From JBKQVT01 sp963804825 (GTDB lineage Bacteria; Planctomycetota; Planctomycetia; Pirellulales; Thermoguttaceae): 64,000 nt of DNA. The stretch spans positions 1,488,001 through 1,552,000 of the forward strand of contig CAWDRV010000003.1 in assembly GCA_963804825.1 (NCBI GenBank), given 5' to 3'. The position numbers and the translations under genes are program-made. The notes under the pieces are model-generated. The model was not told the origin of the DNA. It saw only the letters and a list, made by a program, of their open reading frames with translations, and did not search any database. This document shows positions 1 through 7,603 of the stretch, one piece after another (the stretch's first letter is position 1; each line of letters opens with the position of its first letter).

Positions 1-336
1 GACAACGCCAGATGTCCCAGACTGACCAAAATCTGGGCGGACAACAAGTATCGCAATCACGAACTGGATCGGTGGCTGGAGAAGCACCGCGACCACTGGG
101 ACCTGGAGATCAAGTCTCGGCCGGAAGGAGCAGTCGGTTTCGCGCCTGTGCCCAAACGATGGGTCGTCGAGCGCACCTTCGCCTGGTTGGGAAGGTACCG
201 CCGCCAGAGTCGGGACTACGAACGTCTGACCGAGTCCAGCGCCTCGATGTTGCGAATCAGTTCGATTCACCTGATGCTCCGACGGCTTGCGCCGCCCGCA
301 CGGGTCGTGTCATTCCGGTACCGCCAGGCCGCGTGA
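1..336 (+). CDS. IS5-type transposase, C-terminal part (cut by window edge)
   Basis: This is the last 111 codons of a DDE transposase, with the same sequence as the C-terminus of the intact copy at 464-1303. It contains the WADNKYRNHELD segment and the catalytic-glutamate region RWVVERTFAWLGRYRR typical of IS5-family enzymes. The start lies outside the window. Nothing in the visible part is damaged, so it may be functional. Confidence 0.9.
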   Translation, partial: DNARCPRLTKIWADNKYRNHELDRWLEKHRDHWDLEIKSRPEGAVGFAPVPKRWVVERTFAWLGRYRRQSRDYERLTESSASMLRISSIHLMLRRLAPPARVVSFRYRQAA

Positions 337-378
337 GCCAAACCGTGTATTTCCCGAGAAATCTTTACGGATAGCCTC
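1..378 (+). mobile_element. IS5-type insertion sequence, 3' part only (copy 1)
   Basis: The sequence from position 1 is identical to the sequence from 968 onward, so the window opens inside a first copy of the element at 382-1345. It ends in the same right terminal inverted repeat (GGATAGCCTC at 369-378). The offset of 967 bases equals a 964-bp element plus a 3-bp TAA, so the two copies lie head to tail and share one TAA. Confidence 0.9.
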
Positions 379-381
379 TAA

Positions 382-1345
382 GAGGCTATCCGCAAAGTGA
401 TATTGCTGTAAAGCGTTGTCGGGAGTAAAGATGCGCACTTTCCCCTTGCAAAGGAGTGCGCACATGACCACGACGACGCGGAAACCGTATTCGACCGATC
501 TTACCGATCAACAATGGGCCATCCTCCAACCGCTGATTCCCCTTGCCAAGCACGGCGGCCGTCCGCGCGAGGTGGAGATGCGCGAGGTGCTCAACACCTT
601 GTTCTATCTCAACCGCACGGGATGCCAGTGGGACCTGCTGCCCCACGATCTGCTGCCGAAGAGTACGGTCTACCAGTATTTCCGGCAGTGGCGCGACGAT
701 GGCACGTGGCAACGAATGATGGATGCGCTGCGGGCGCAGGTCCGCGTGGCGGACCAGCGGGAACCGACGCCCAGTGCCGGTGCGATCGACAGCCAAACCG
801 TAAAAACGACGGAGCGGGGTGGCGAGCACGGATACGATGGCGGGAAGAAGATCAACGGGCGAAAACGCCATGTTTTCGTGGATACTTTGGGGCTCTTGCT
901 GGCGGTGGTCGTGACCAGTGCAGCATGGGACGATGGGGCCGCTGCACCCCAAGTGTTCAGCCAACTCGACAACGCCAGATGTCCCAGACTGACCAAAATC
1001 TGGGCGGACAACAAGTATCGCAATCACGAACTGGATCGGTGGCTGGAGAAGCACCGCGACCACTGGGACCTGGAGATCAAGTCTCGGCCGGAAGGAGCAG
1101 TCGGTTTCGCGCCTGTGCCCAAACGATGGGTCGTCGAGCGCACCTTCGCCTGGTTGGGAAGGTACCGCCGCCAGAGTCGGGACTACGAACGTCTGACCGA
1201 GTCCAGCGCCTCGATGTTGCGAATCAGTTCGATTCACCTGATGCTCCGACGGCTTGCGCCGCCCGCACGGGTCGTGTCATTCCGGTACCGCCAGGCCGCG
1301 TGAGCCAAACCGTGTATTTCCCGAGAAATCTTTACGGATAGCCTC
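382..1345 (+). mobile_element. IS5-type insertion sequence, complete (copy 2)
   Basis: A 964-bp element. Left end GAGGCTATCCGCAAAG and right end CTTTACGGATAGCCTC form terminal inverted repeats with one mismatch. TAA flanks both ends (379-381 and 1346-1348), which fits the short target duplications of IS5-type elements. One transposase gene fills the element. It directly abuts a second copy on its left. Confidence 0.88.
464..1303 (+). CDS. IS5-family DDE transposase
   Basis: A 279-residue transposase that would cut and rejoin the ends of its own element. Visible family features are the N-terminal SDLTDQQWAIL-like segment (here STDLTDQQWAILQPLI), the first catalytic aspartate in AGAIDSQTVKTTE, the conserved YDGGKKINGRKRH, a second aspartate in WADNKYRN, and the glutamate region RWVVERTFAWLGRYRR. 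The ATG at 464 has a good ribosome binding site, AAGGAG at 451-456. An in-frame upstream ATG at 431 lacks one, so I chose 464. The frame is open and intact, unlike the other transposases here, and the copy is identical to copy 1 over the visible overlap, so the duplication is recent. Confidence 0.92.
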   Translation: MTTTTRKPYSTDLTDQQWAILQPLIPLAKHGGRPREVEMREVLNTLFYLNRTGCQWDLLPHDLLPKSTVYQYFRQWRDDGTWQRMMDALRAQVRVADQREPTPSAGAIDSQTVKTTERGGEHGYDGGKKINGRKRHVFVDTLGLLLAVVVTSAAWDDGAAAPQVFSQLDNARCPRLTKIWADNKYRNHELDRWLEKHRDHWDLEIKSRPEGAVGFAPVPKRWVVERTFAWLGRYRRQSRDYERLTESSASMLRISSIHLMLRRLAPPARVVSFRYRQAA

Positions 1346-1393
1346 TAAGATCTAAGAACTAAGAACTTAGAGCTTAGAGGGTTGCTTTGCTCC

Positions 1394-1921
1394 TCACCGC
1401 GGGTCTTCGCTGAATTCGTGGCCGGTGATGATCCACCCGGCCGCGTCGCAGCGCAATTTCACGATCAGCTTTCCAGGGCGCGTCACCGTGCCGAATTCGC
1501 CGTGCCGATCCCTTCCCGTCACCAGGACGTTGAACTTGGCCGTGGCCGTCGGCGGACTGGTCAGCCGATTGATCGTGACTTCGAGGTAACTGATTTTCAG
1601 TTCCTTGATCTCGGCCATGTCGAGGACCTGGGCGGCCCGTTGCCGCGTGTTCGCGTCCTCCGGGGCCACGTGGGCCAGCACGCGACCGAGATCGTTGGCC
1701 TCCAGGGCCGTCCTGGTGTCGTAGATCACGGCCTTGACGAGCTTGGTGTCGGTCACCACGAAGCGTTCGACGGCCACGCCGATCAAGGAGAGGCCCAGCA
1801 CTCCGGCCATGGCCCAGAGCAGCACGCCCCGTCCGGTGCGGAGCAAGATGACCGCCAAAATGGCCTCGCCGATGATTCCGAAGAGGATCGCCGGCCAGGG
1901 GCTTTCGATCAAGATGTTCAT
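1394..1921 (-). CDS. conserved membrane protein with NTF2-like C-terminal domain (hypothetical)
   Basis: A 175-residue protein of unknown function. Two hydrophobic helices (about residues 9-26 and 31-50) anchor the N-terminus. The remaining roughly 120 residues have the length and alternating pattern of a small NTF2/SnoaL-like alpha+beta domain (LKISYLEVTINRL, then ATAKFNVLVTGRD). The fold call is by impression only. It starts 8 bases after the enolase stop on the same strand and is probably co-transcribed with eno. Longer readings of this frame upstream run inside eno and are shadows. Confidence 0.6.
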   Translation of the reverse strand: MNILIESPWPAILFGIIGEAILAVILLRTGRGVLLWAMAGVLGLSLIGVAVERFVVTDTKLVKAVIYDTRTALEANDLGRVLAHVAPEDANTRQRAAQVLDMAEIKELKISYLEVTINRLTSPPTATAKFNVLVTGRDRHGEFGTVTRPGKLIVKLRCDAAGWIITGHEFSEDPR

Positions 1922-1929
1922 GCGGCCGC

Positions 1930-3213
1930 TCAGCGCTTCATGCGGAACAGGGGGCCGCCGTAAATCGCGCTGTCGCCCAATTGTTCCTCGATCCGCAGCA
2001 ACTGGTTGTACTTGGCCATGCGATCGGTCCGCGAGGCGGAGCCGGTCTTGATCTGGCCGGTGCCCAACGCGACGGCCAGGTCGGCGATCGTGGCGTCCTC
2101 GGTCTCGCCGCTGCGATGGCTCGTGACGGTCGTGTAGCCGTGCCGCCGGGCCAGGTCGATGGTCTCGATGGTCTCGGTGAGCGTGCCGATCTGGTTCAGC
2201 TTGATGAGGATGCTGTTGCAAATGCCCTCGTCGATGCCGCGCTGCAGCCGCTTCACGTTGGTGACGAAGATATCGTCGCCCACCAGTTGGATCTTGTGGC
2301 CGAGCGCGTCGGTCATCAGTTTCCAGCCCTTCCAATCGTCTTCGGCGAAGCCGTCTTCGATCGAGCAGATGGGGTACTTGTCAACCCAACCGGCGTATTT
2401 CTCGACCAAGGCGGCCGCGTCGATCTGCTTGCCGTCGATCGCGTAGGTCTTCTTCTCGGCGTCGAAGAACGCCGAGGCGGCCGGATCCAGGGCGATGAAG
2501 ACCTGCTTGCCGGCCTCGTAGCCGGCCTTGCCGATGGCCTCCAGGATCAGGTCCAGGGCCTCGGCGTTGCTTTTCAGGTTGGGGGCGAAGCCGCCTTCGT
2601 CGCCGACGTTGGTGGCCAGTTTCTTCGCCTTCAAGACTTTCTTGAGGTTATGAAAAACCTCGCAGCCGCAGCGGATGGCGTCGCTGAACAACTCGAAGCC
2701 CAAGGGCATGACCATGAACTCCTGCACGTCAACGTCGTTGTCGGCGTGCGTCCCGCCGTTGAGGATGTTCATCATGGGCGCCGGCACGATGCGGGCCCCC
2801 ACCCCGCCCAGGTAACGGAACAGCGGCAGCCCGCAGTGCTCGGCCGCGGCATGGGCGGTCGCCAGCGAGACGCCCAAGATGGCGTTGGCGCCCAGTTCCT
2901 TCTTGTTTTCGCTGCCGTCCAGGGCGATCATCCGGGCGTCCAGCGCGGCCTGATCGACGGCGTTCATGCCGCACAACTCGTCGGCCAGCTTGCCGTTGAC
3001 GTTGTCGACGGCCTTGGTGACCCCCTTGCCGAGGTACTTGGTCTTGTCGTCGTCGCGGAGTTCCCAGGCCTCGTGGATTCCGGTGCTGGCCCCGCTGGGG
3101 ACGGCGGCCCGGCCGAACGAGCCGTCGGCCAGTTCGACATCGACCTCGATGGTGGGATTTCCCCGGCTGTCGAGGATCTGCCGGGCGCGGATGTCTACAA
3201 TGGTGGAGCTCAT
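1930..3213 (-). CDS. eno: enolase (phosphopyruvate hydratase)
   Basis: Interconverts 2-phosphoglycerate and phosphoenolpyruvate in cytosolic glycolysis and gluconeogenesis. The 427-residue product has normal family length. It begins MSSTIVDIRARQILDSRGNP and carries the substrate-loop region GAIVPSGASTG-like AAVPSGASTGIHEAWELRD, the Mg ligands in the DPAAS and SIEDGFAEDDW regions, and the signature LIKLNQIGTLTETIE. I chose ATG 3213 rather than upstream ATGs because it matches the conserved family start and has AAGGA about 12 bases upstream. The gene has no frameshift. The small membrane protein at 1394-1921 follows immediately. Confidence 0.97.
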   Translation of the reverse strand: MSSTIVDIRARQILDSRGNPTIEVDVELADGSFGRAAVPSGASTGIHEAWELRDDDKTKYLGKGVTKAVDNVNGKLADELCGMNAVDQAALDARMIALDGSENKKELGANAILGVSLATAHAAAEHCGLPLFRYLGGVGARIVPAPMMNILNGGTHADNDVDVQEFMVMPLGFELFSDAIRCGCEVFHNLKKVLKAKKLATNVGDEGGFAPNLKSNAEALDLILEAIGKAGYEAGKQVFIALDPAASAFFDAEKKTYAIDGKQIDAAALVEKYAGWVDKYPICSIEDGFAEDDWKGWKLMTDALGHKIQLVGDDIFVTNVKRLQRGIDEGICNSILIKLNQIGTLTETIETIDLARRHGYTTVTSHRSGETEDATIADLAVALGTGQIKTGSASRTDRMAKYNQLLRIEEQLGDSAIYGGPLFRMKR

Positions 3214-3391
3214 GGCTTGTATGTTCCTTGCTAATAAAGGCATGTTCGGTGTTTCCAATGCTCGCGAGGCGATCCATTGTGCCCGATCTAGGGACGATTG
3301 GGAAGGGGGAAGGCGGACGGGGGAAGGCGGAAGGGGGAAGGATGAAGGCGGCAGACGGATCGCTTGCGGTTTCGCCCCTTTCCACTTTCCG

Positions 3392-3416
3392 ATCCGGAGG
3401 CTGACGCCTCCGGCTC
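3392..3416. repeat. palindromic repeat, family A
   Basis: A 25-bp hairpin of the pattern GAGCCGG-N-GGCGT-AGCC-N'-CCGGAT, read here on the minus strand. Other copies are at 15829, 20148, 27101, 32669, 32716, 42054, 46113 and 53740. N and N' differ between copies (A/T, T/A, C/G) but always pair. It lies in the eno-psd intergenic region beside G/A-rich low-complexity sequence. Confidence 0.85.
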
Positions 3417-3429
3417 CCTTCCGCCTTCC

Positions 3430-3458
3430 TTTTCAGCCAGCCCGAAAGGGGGTATGAT
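3430..3458 (+). promoter_or_regulatory. candidate promoter of psd
   Basis: TTTTCA at 3430-3435 and TATGAT at 3453-3458 with a 17-base spacer, 42 bases upstream of the psd ATG. The -10 matches TATAAT in 5 of 6 positions, the -35 matches TTGACA in 4 of 6. TATGAT recurs as the -10 candidate upstream of other genes in this window. Confidence 0.5.
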
Positions 3459-3500
3459 AAGAAGTTACATTTTTGCGTGCCACGTTCGTTGTTGCAGCCC

Positions 3501-4490
3501 ATGAACCTCGCCGAAACCAACTTGAGCCGCGCCACGCCGGAGTCGCTGCCGGAGAACATCCGGGGCGTGCAGCCTGGCGGCGGGGTGTGCTGCCGGATCG
3601 AGCTGGCTTGGGGCCGCTGGCGACGATGGTGGCTGAAAACGTTCCGCCCCGGCTACGTCCGCCGCATGGCCGAACTCCGCCGCGGCGACTGCCGGGACGC
3701 CCCGCACGAGATCCTCGATCCCCGCGATCTGAAGTATTGCCGCAATCGCTGCGGGTGCTCGTGGGCCGAGGGCGACGATCCGTTCCGCTGGCGCGATCGG
3801 ATTCCGTTGGCCCGATGGGGCCTGGCCGAGTTGCAACTGATGGGCTGGCCGCTGCTGGCGTTGACCGTGGCGGCCGCGTATTTCTGTTGGTACGTGGCGC
3901 CGCTGCCGGCGGCGGCGTTGGGGCTGGTCATCTATTTCTTCCGCGATCCGCCGCGCCGGACGCCGCAAGGACCGGGCCTGGTGGTCTCGCCCGCCGACGG
4001 CACCGTCGCCGAGGTCACGCGGCTGGAGCGGGACGAATTCATCGGCGGGCCGGCGGTGCGGATCGGCATTTTCCTGTCGATTTTCAACGTCCACCTCAAC
4101 CGCGCGCCGCTGGCGAGCCGCGTGATCGCCCTGCGTTACTCGCCGGGCGAGTTCCTCAACGCCCTCCGGCCGGAAAGCGCACGGCGGAACGAGAGCATGT
4201 GGATCGGCCTGGAGGAGGACTCTCCGCCGCATCGACGGCTTGTGGTCCGTCAGATTTCCGGGGCCATCGCGCGGCGGATCGTTTGCGACCTGCGCCCCGG
4301 CGAGTCGTTGACCCGCGGACAGAAGTTCGGCATGATCAAGCTGGGCTCGCGGACCGAGCTTGTCCTGCCGGACGCGGAGGGGCTTTCGATCACGACGGCC
4401 GTGGGCGACCGCGTCCGGGCCGGCACGACGGTGCTGGCGCGATTTGTGGAGCCAGGCGAGCAGGCTTTGTTCCCGGTGCCCTCACCCTGA
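3501..4490 (+). CDS. psd: phosphatidylserine decarboxylase
   Basis: Converts phosphatidylserine to phosphatidylethanolamine with a pyruvoyl cofactor made by self-cleavage. The 329-residue product has an N-terminal extension, a hydrophobic stretch (LLALTVAAAYFCWYVAPLPA) and then the decarboxylase core: FFRDPPRRTP, VVSPADGTVAEV, FLSIFNVHLNRAP and the processing site KLGSRTELVLP, where cleavage is expected between G and S. The site is of the FGSR type used by the short Psd class. ATG 3501 is chosen over an upstream GTG (3477) because of codon strength. It is followed 49 bases later by pssA, so both steps of PE synthesis from CDP-diacylglycerol lie together. Confidence 0.93.
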   Translation: MNLAETNLSRATPESLPENIRGVQPGGGVCCRIELAWGRWRRWWLKTFRPGYVRRMAELRRGDCRDAPHEILDPRDLKYCRNRCGCSWAEGDDPFRWRDRIPLARWGLAELQLMGWPLLALTVAAAYFCWYVAPLPAAALGLVIYFFRDPPRRTPQGPGLVVSPADGTVAEVTRLERDEFIGGPAVRIGIFLSIFNVHLNRAPLASRVIALRYSPGEFLNALRPESARRNESMWIGLEEDSPPHRRLVVRQISGAIARRIVCDLRPGESLTRGQKFGMIKLGSRTELVLPDAEGLSITTAVGDRVRAGTTVLARFVEPGEQALFPVPSP

Positions 4491-4539
4491 CCCTCTCCCG
4501 ACCAACCTCCGGTTGGTGCCCGGAGAGGGGATTTGAACC

Positions 4540-5383
4540 ATGCGACCCATACGAACCATCGCCATGTTTCCGACCATGCTGACGCTGGGGAACCTCGTCT
4601 GCGGGTTTTTTGCCATCGTGGTGGCCTCGCGCATTGCAGGCGCCGACGGACAAGAGCATTTTGGCCAATCCCGCCCTGCTCAACCCGATGCTGGACGACC
4701 CGACCAACGCGATGTGGAGCGCGTGGCTGATTTTCTTGGCGATGGTGTTCGACGCCCTGGACGGTTACGTGGCCCGGCTCTCGCGGACGGCGAGCGATTT
4801 CGGCGCCCAGTTGGATAGTCTTTCGGACCTGGTCACGTTCGGCGTGGCGCCGGCATTCTTGCTGGTGAAGATCTGTCCGCGATTCGCCTTTTTCCACCGC
4901 GACGCGGTATGGGTGATCGCGGCGTCGTACGCGGCGTGCGCGGCGTTGCGGCTGGCGCGGTTCAACGTGGAAACCAGCGACGAGGACGAGCATTTGCATT
5001 TCAGCGGGCTGCCCAGCCCGGCGGCGGCCGCGGCCATCGCCGGATTCGCCATCATGTTCTACACGTTGCTGAAGGAGGACAACCCGCCGCGGTTCGCCAG
5101 CCAGATTTACGTGGCCTTGCAGACCGTGCTGCCGTTTTTCGCGATTATCGTCGCGTTGTTGATGGTCTCGCGGATTCCCTATCCGCACGTGCCGAACCAG
5201 ATATTCCGCGGGCAGCGGACGTTCGGCCACCTGGTGGCGGTGATTTTCGCCCTGGTGGCGTTGATGGTGATTCGCGGCTATTCGGTCCCCATTATTTTCT
5301 GCGTTTTCGTGTTTTACGGCCCGGTCCGGCTGTGCTGGCAGAAGGTCGTCCAGCGGCGTCAGCAGGAAGATTCGCTGTTTTAG
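4540..5383 (+). CDS. pssA: CDP-diacylglycerol-serine O-phosphatidyltransferase (one frameshift)
   Basis: Makes phosphatidylserine from CDP-diacylglycerol and serine in the inner membrane. Its product feeds psd just upstream. It starts MRPIRTIAMFPTMLTLGN with a purine-rich site (GGAGAGGGG) 11 bases upstream. The CDP-alcohol phosphotransferase motif D-G-x2-A-R-x8-G-x3-D-x3-D is complete as FDALDGYVARL then SDFGAQLDSLSD. Several membrane helices follow. Near 4640 the frame shifts: removing one C from ATTGCAGGCG restores a continuous reading (IEAPTDKSILANP). The shift is probably a sequence error. Confidence 0.9.
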
Positions 5384-5502
5384 GATTTGGAAAAGAACAA
5401 CCTAACTGTTTAGAAGGCACCCAGAGGGTACCCGGTCCCATTTTCGTCGGACGAAAATTGGGACAGTCCCGAGGTCAAATTCCTCGTGGAAGAGAGTCGC
5501 GC
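5384..5502 (+). other. pssA-ribE intergenic spacer
   Basis: About 120 bases without an open frame. It holds a short imperfect repeat around TTTTCGTCGGACGAAAATTGG (a small hairpin TTTTCGTC/GACGAAAA at about 5441-5458). No clear riboswitch (for example an FMN element) was recognised upstream of ribE. Confidence 0.45.
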
Positions 5503-6105
5503 ATGTTTTCCGGAATCGTCGAGGCCCTGGGCCGCGTGGCGGAAGTCCGTTGGGAGCCGCCCGGCTGCCGCTTGATCGTCCGTCACGAGAAGATCGCCGC
5601 GGAGACCGCCGTGGCCGACAGCATCTCGATCAACGGCTGCTGCCTGACGGTCGTGGCCGTCGAGGGCGGCACGATGGCGTTTCAGGCCGGTCCGGAGACG
5701 TTGGCGCGGACCAATTTGGGCGAACTCCGCGCGGGCAGCCCGGTCAACCTGGAACGCGCGTTGCGCCTGGGCGGACGCCTGGGCGGACATTTCGTCAGCG
5801 GCCATATCGACGGCACCGGCAACCTCGTCGAGCGGCTCGATCACGGCGACTGGTCCACCTTCTGGTTCTCGCTGCCGCGGACGCTCAGCCGGCAGATGGC
5901 TTCCAAGGGGTCGATCGCCGTCGACGGCGTCAGTCTGACCATCGTCGACAGCCTGCCCGACCGCTTCAGCGTGGCCCTGATTCCCTACACGCTGGCGGTC
6001 ACCACGCTCGGCCCGTTGCCGCTGGGCGGCAAGGTGAATCTGGAGACCGACATTTTGGCGAAGTACGTCGGGCGCCTGGTCGAGGCCCGGGAGTGGAAGG
6101 AATAG
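5503..6105 (+). CDS. ribE: riboflavin synthase, alpha chain
   Basis: Dismutates two 6,7-dimethyl-8-ribityllumazine molecules to riboflavin. The 200-residue product has the two internally repeated lumazine-binding barrels. Each half has its marker: MFSGIVEALGRV with SISINGCCLTVV, and LGGHFVSGHIDGTG with SIAVDGVSLTIV. The family start MFSGIVE fixes ATG 5503, with GGAAGAG upstream. The gene is intact. No other riboflavin genes are beside it. It sits 57 bases before rsmA on the same strand. Confidence 0.95.
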   Translation: MFSGIVEALGRVAEVRWEPPGCRLIVRHEKIAAETAVADSISINGCCLTVVAVEGGTMAFQAGPETLARTNLGELRAGSPVNLERALRLGGRLGGHFVSGHIDGTGNLVERLDHGDWSTFWFSLPRTLSRQMASKGSIAVDGVSLTIVDSLPDRFSVALIPYTLAVTTLGPLPLGGKVNLETDILAKYVGRLVEAREWKE

Positions 6106-6162
6106 AAACCTCGAAACGGGAAAGCATTTCGCTTGCGGTTTCGCAAGAACAGCGCACATGCC

Positions 6163-7098
6163 ATGCAAGACGCCCCACGCGAACCAACCGCCGATCTCAC
6201 AGCCGGACAGACGCTCTCCTTCCTCCTGCGGCGACTGCGCCAGTCGGGCGTCCGGCCGCAGGTCCGGCTCGGCCAGAACTTCCTCATCGACAAGAACCTG
6301 CAGCGGGTGTTGCTCGACGCGGCCGCGCCGGGACCCGACGACGTGGTGCTCGAGGTCGGCACGGGCACGGGGTCGTTGACCGCCTTGCTCGCCCGGCGGG
6401 CGGCCGCGGTCGTCACCGTCGAAGTCGATCGGCAATTGTTCCAACTGGCCGGCGAGGAACTCTTCGGCCTGGACAACGTGACCATGCTGCGGGCCGACGC
6501 CCTGAAGAACAAGAACCGGCTCAATCCGGAGTTGATCGGCGCCGTGGCCGCCCAGCTCGACGCGGCGCCGGGCCGGCGCTTCAAGCTGGTCGCCAACCTG
6601 CCGTACAACGTGGCCACGCCCGTGTTGAGCAACCTGCTGGCGCTGGACCGCCCGCCGGAAACCATGACCTGCACCCTCCAGAAGGAAATGGCCGACCGGA
6701 TCGTCGCCCGGCCCGGCACGAAGGACTACGGCTCGCTGGCCATCTGGATGCAGAGCCAGTGCCGCTGCCAGATTCTTCGGGTGTTGGCGCCGTCGGTGTT
6801 CTGGCCGCGGCCGAAGGTCTCGTCGGCGTTCGTCCAGATCACGCTGGAGCCGCAGCGGCGGGAGCGGATTCCGGATCGGGCCTTCTTCCACGATTTCGTC
6901 CGGTCGATGTTCTTTCACCGCCGCAAGTTCCTTCGTTCCGAGCTGCTGAGCGTCTGCAAGGACCGGCTGGACAAGGCGGGCGTGGATCGGGTCTTGGCCC
7001 GGCAGGGACTGGACGGCACGGACCGGGCCGAACGCCTCGACCCCGACACGATGTTGGCCCTGTGCGAGGCGGTGCGAAGCGAATGGGCCGGGCGGTGA
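6163..7098 (+). CDS. rsmA: 16S rRNA dimethyladenosine transferase (KsgA/RsmA)
   Basis: S-adenosylmethionine-dependent enzyme that dimethylates two adjacent adenosines near the 3' end of 16S rRNA during small-subunit maturation. The 311-residue product shows LGQNFLIDKNLQ (motif X), VLEVGTGTGSLT (SAM motif I), VTVEVDRQL (motif II) and the catalytic NLPYNVATPV (motif IV), then the C-terminal helical domain. I take ATG 6163. A longer TTG start at 6133 would run through a palindromic repeat (TTGCGGTTTCGCAA), so is unlikely. Intact frame. Confidence 0.93.
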   Translation: MQDAPREPTADLTAGQTLSFLLRRLRQSGVRPQVRLGQNFLIDKNLQRVLLDAAAPGPDDVVLEVGTGTGSLTALLARRAAAVVTVEVDRQLFQLAGEELFGLDNVTMLRADALKNKNRLNPELIGAVAAQLDAAPGRRFKLVANLPYNVATPVLSNLLALDRPPETMTCTLQKEMADRIVARPGTKDYGSLAIWMQSQCRCQILRVLAPSVFWPRPKVSSAFVQITLEPQRRERIPDRAFFHDFVRSMFFHRRKFLRSELLSVCKDRLDKAGVDRVLARQGLDGTDRAERLDPDTMLALCEAVRSEWAGR

Positions 7099-7105
7099 TG
7101 CGGCC

Positions 7106-7127
7106 GGTTGCGAAACCGCAAGCGAGT
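7106..7127. repeat. palindromic repeat, family C
   Basis: GTTGCGAAACCGCAAGCGAG is a short hairpin with stem TTGCG/CGCAA and loop AAAC. Full or partial copies occur at about 3360, 6131, 30276, 34788, 36578 and 46916, all in or at the edges of intergenic DNA. Here it follows the rsmA stop codon directly. Confidence 0.75.
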
Positions 7128-7178
7128 AGACGGCCGCGGGCGAATCGCCGGCCGCGGGCGAATGACCGTGGCGGGGGT

Positions 7179-7208
7179 TTGACTTCAAGGCCCCCTCGAC
7201 ACTATGAT
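7179..7208 (+). promoter_or_regulatory. candidate promoter
   Basis: TTGACT at 7179-7184 and TATGAT at 7203-7208 with an 18-base spacer, 52 bases upstream of the ATG at 7261. Both boxes match the sigma-70 consensus in 5 of 6 positions. It probably drives the small gene at 7261 and perhaps the response regulator beyond it. Confidence 0.6.
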
Positions 7209-7260
7209 AAGGACAGGGGTCGGGCCGACCGGCCAGGGTCTACAAGGAAAGGTCAATGCC

Positions 7261-7536
7261 ATGCAATTCATCGAGATGTCGGGCAAGGTCCTGAGACGCA
7301 TCGTCAGCAGCGAGGAATTGCACCCGGACGAATTGGACCGCGTGGGTGTCAGCGACGAGAGCGTGGTCCGGATCAACCGGCAGGGCGATATCGAGCTGCG
7401 CCGACACAACCAGTGGGACATCATCGGCGGTCTGTTGGGCGAATTCGAGCACCGCGTCCGCAAGGAGAGCGGCCTGGATTGGGCCGACTGCGGGCAGCGG
7501 AGTTGCGGCGTCCCCGCCGCCACGTTTGCCCAGTAG
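7261..7536 (+). CDS. small conserved protein of unknown function (91 aa)
   Basis: A 91-residue soluble, acidic protein beginning MQFIEMSGKVLRRIV. The sequence DRVGVSDESVVRINRQGDIELRR suggests a small beta-rich domain followed by a helix (WDIIGGLLGEFEHRVRKESG). I do not recognise the family. ATG 7261 has AAGGAAAGG upstream. A longer reading from 7204 overlaps the candidate promoter -10, so is rejected. It precedes the sigma-54 response regulator by 67 bases on the same strand and may be co-transcribed with it. Confidence 0.7.
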   Translation: MQFIEMSGKVLRRIVSSEELHPDELDRVGVSDESVVRINRQGDIELRRHNQWDIIGGLLGEFEHRVRKESGLDWADCGQRSCGVPAATFAQ

Positions 7537-7603
7537 CCGGCCGCGTGGGCGGGACCCTGCGAGGGGCTGGTCGCGGACACTCGGATGCGTTATCATCAGC
7601 AGA

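Noticed and set aside
1981..3234. 417-residue open frame on the plus strand opposite enolase
   Set aside because: It is an antisense shadow caused by GC-rich codon bias. The minus strand encodes a complete enolase.
5384..5502. FMN riboswitch upstream of ribE
   Set aside because: The spacer is too short (about 120 bases) and lacks the conserved RFN core sequences that I would expect.
5410..7188. 592-residue minus-strand frame across ribE and rsmA
   Set aside because: It spans two well-supported plus-strand genes and an intergenic repeat, and its composition (Arg/Gln/Pro-rich) is that of an antisense shadow.
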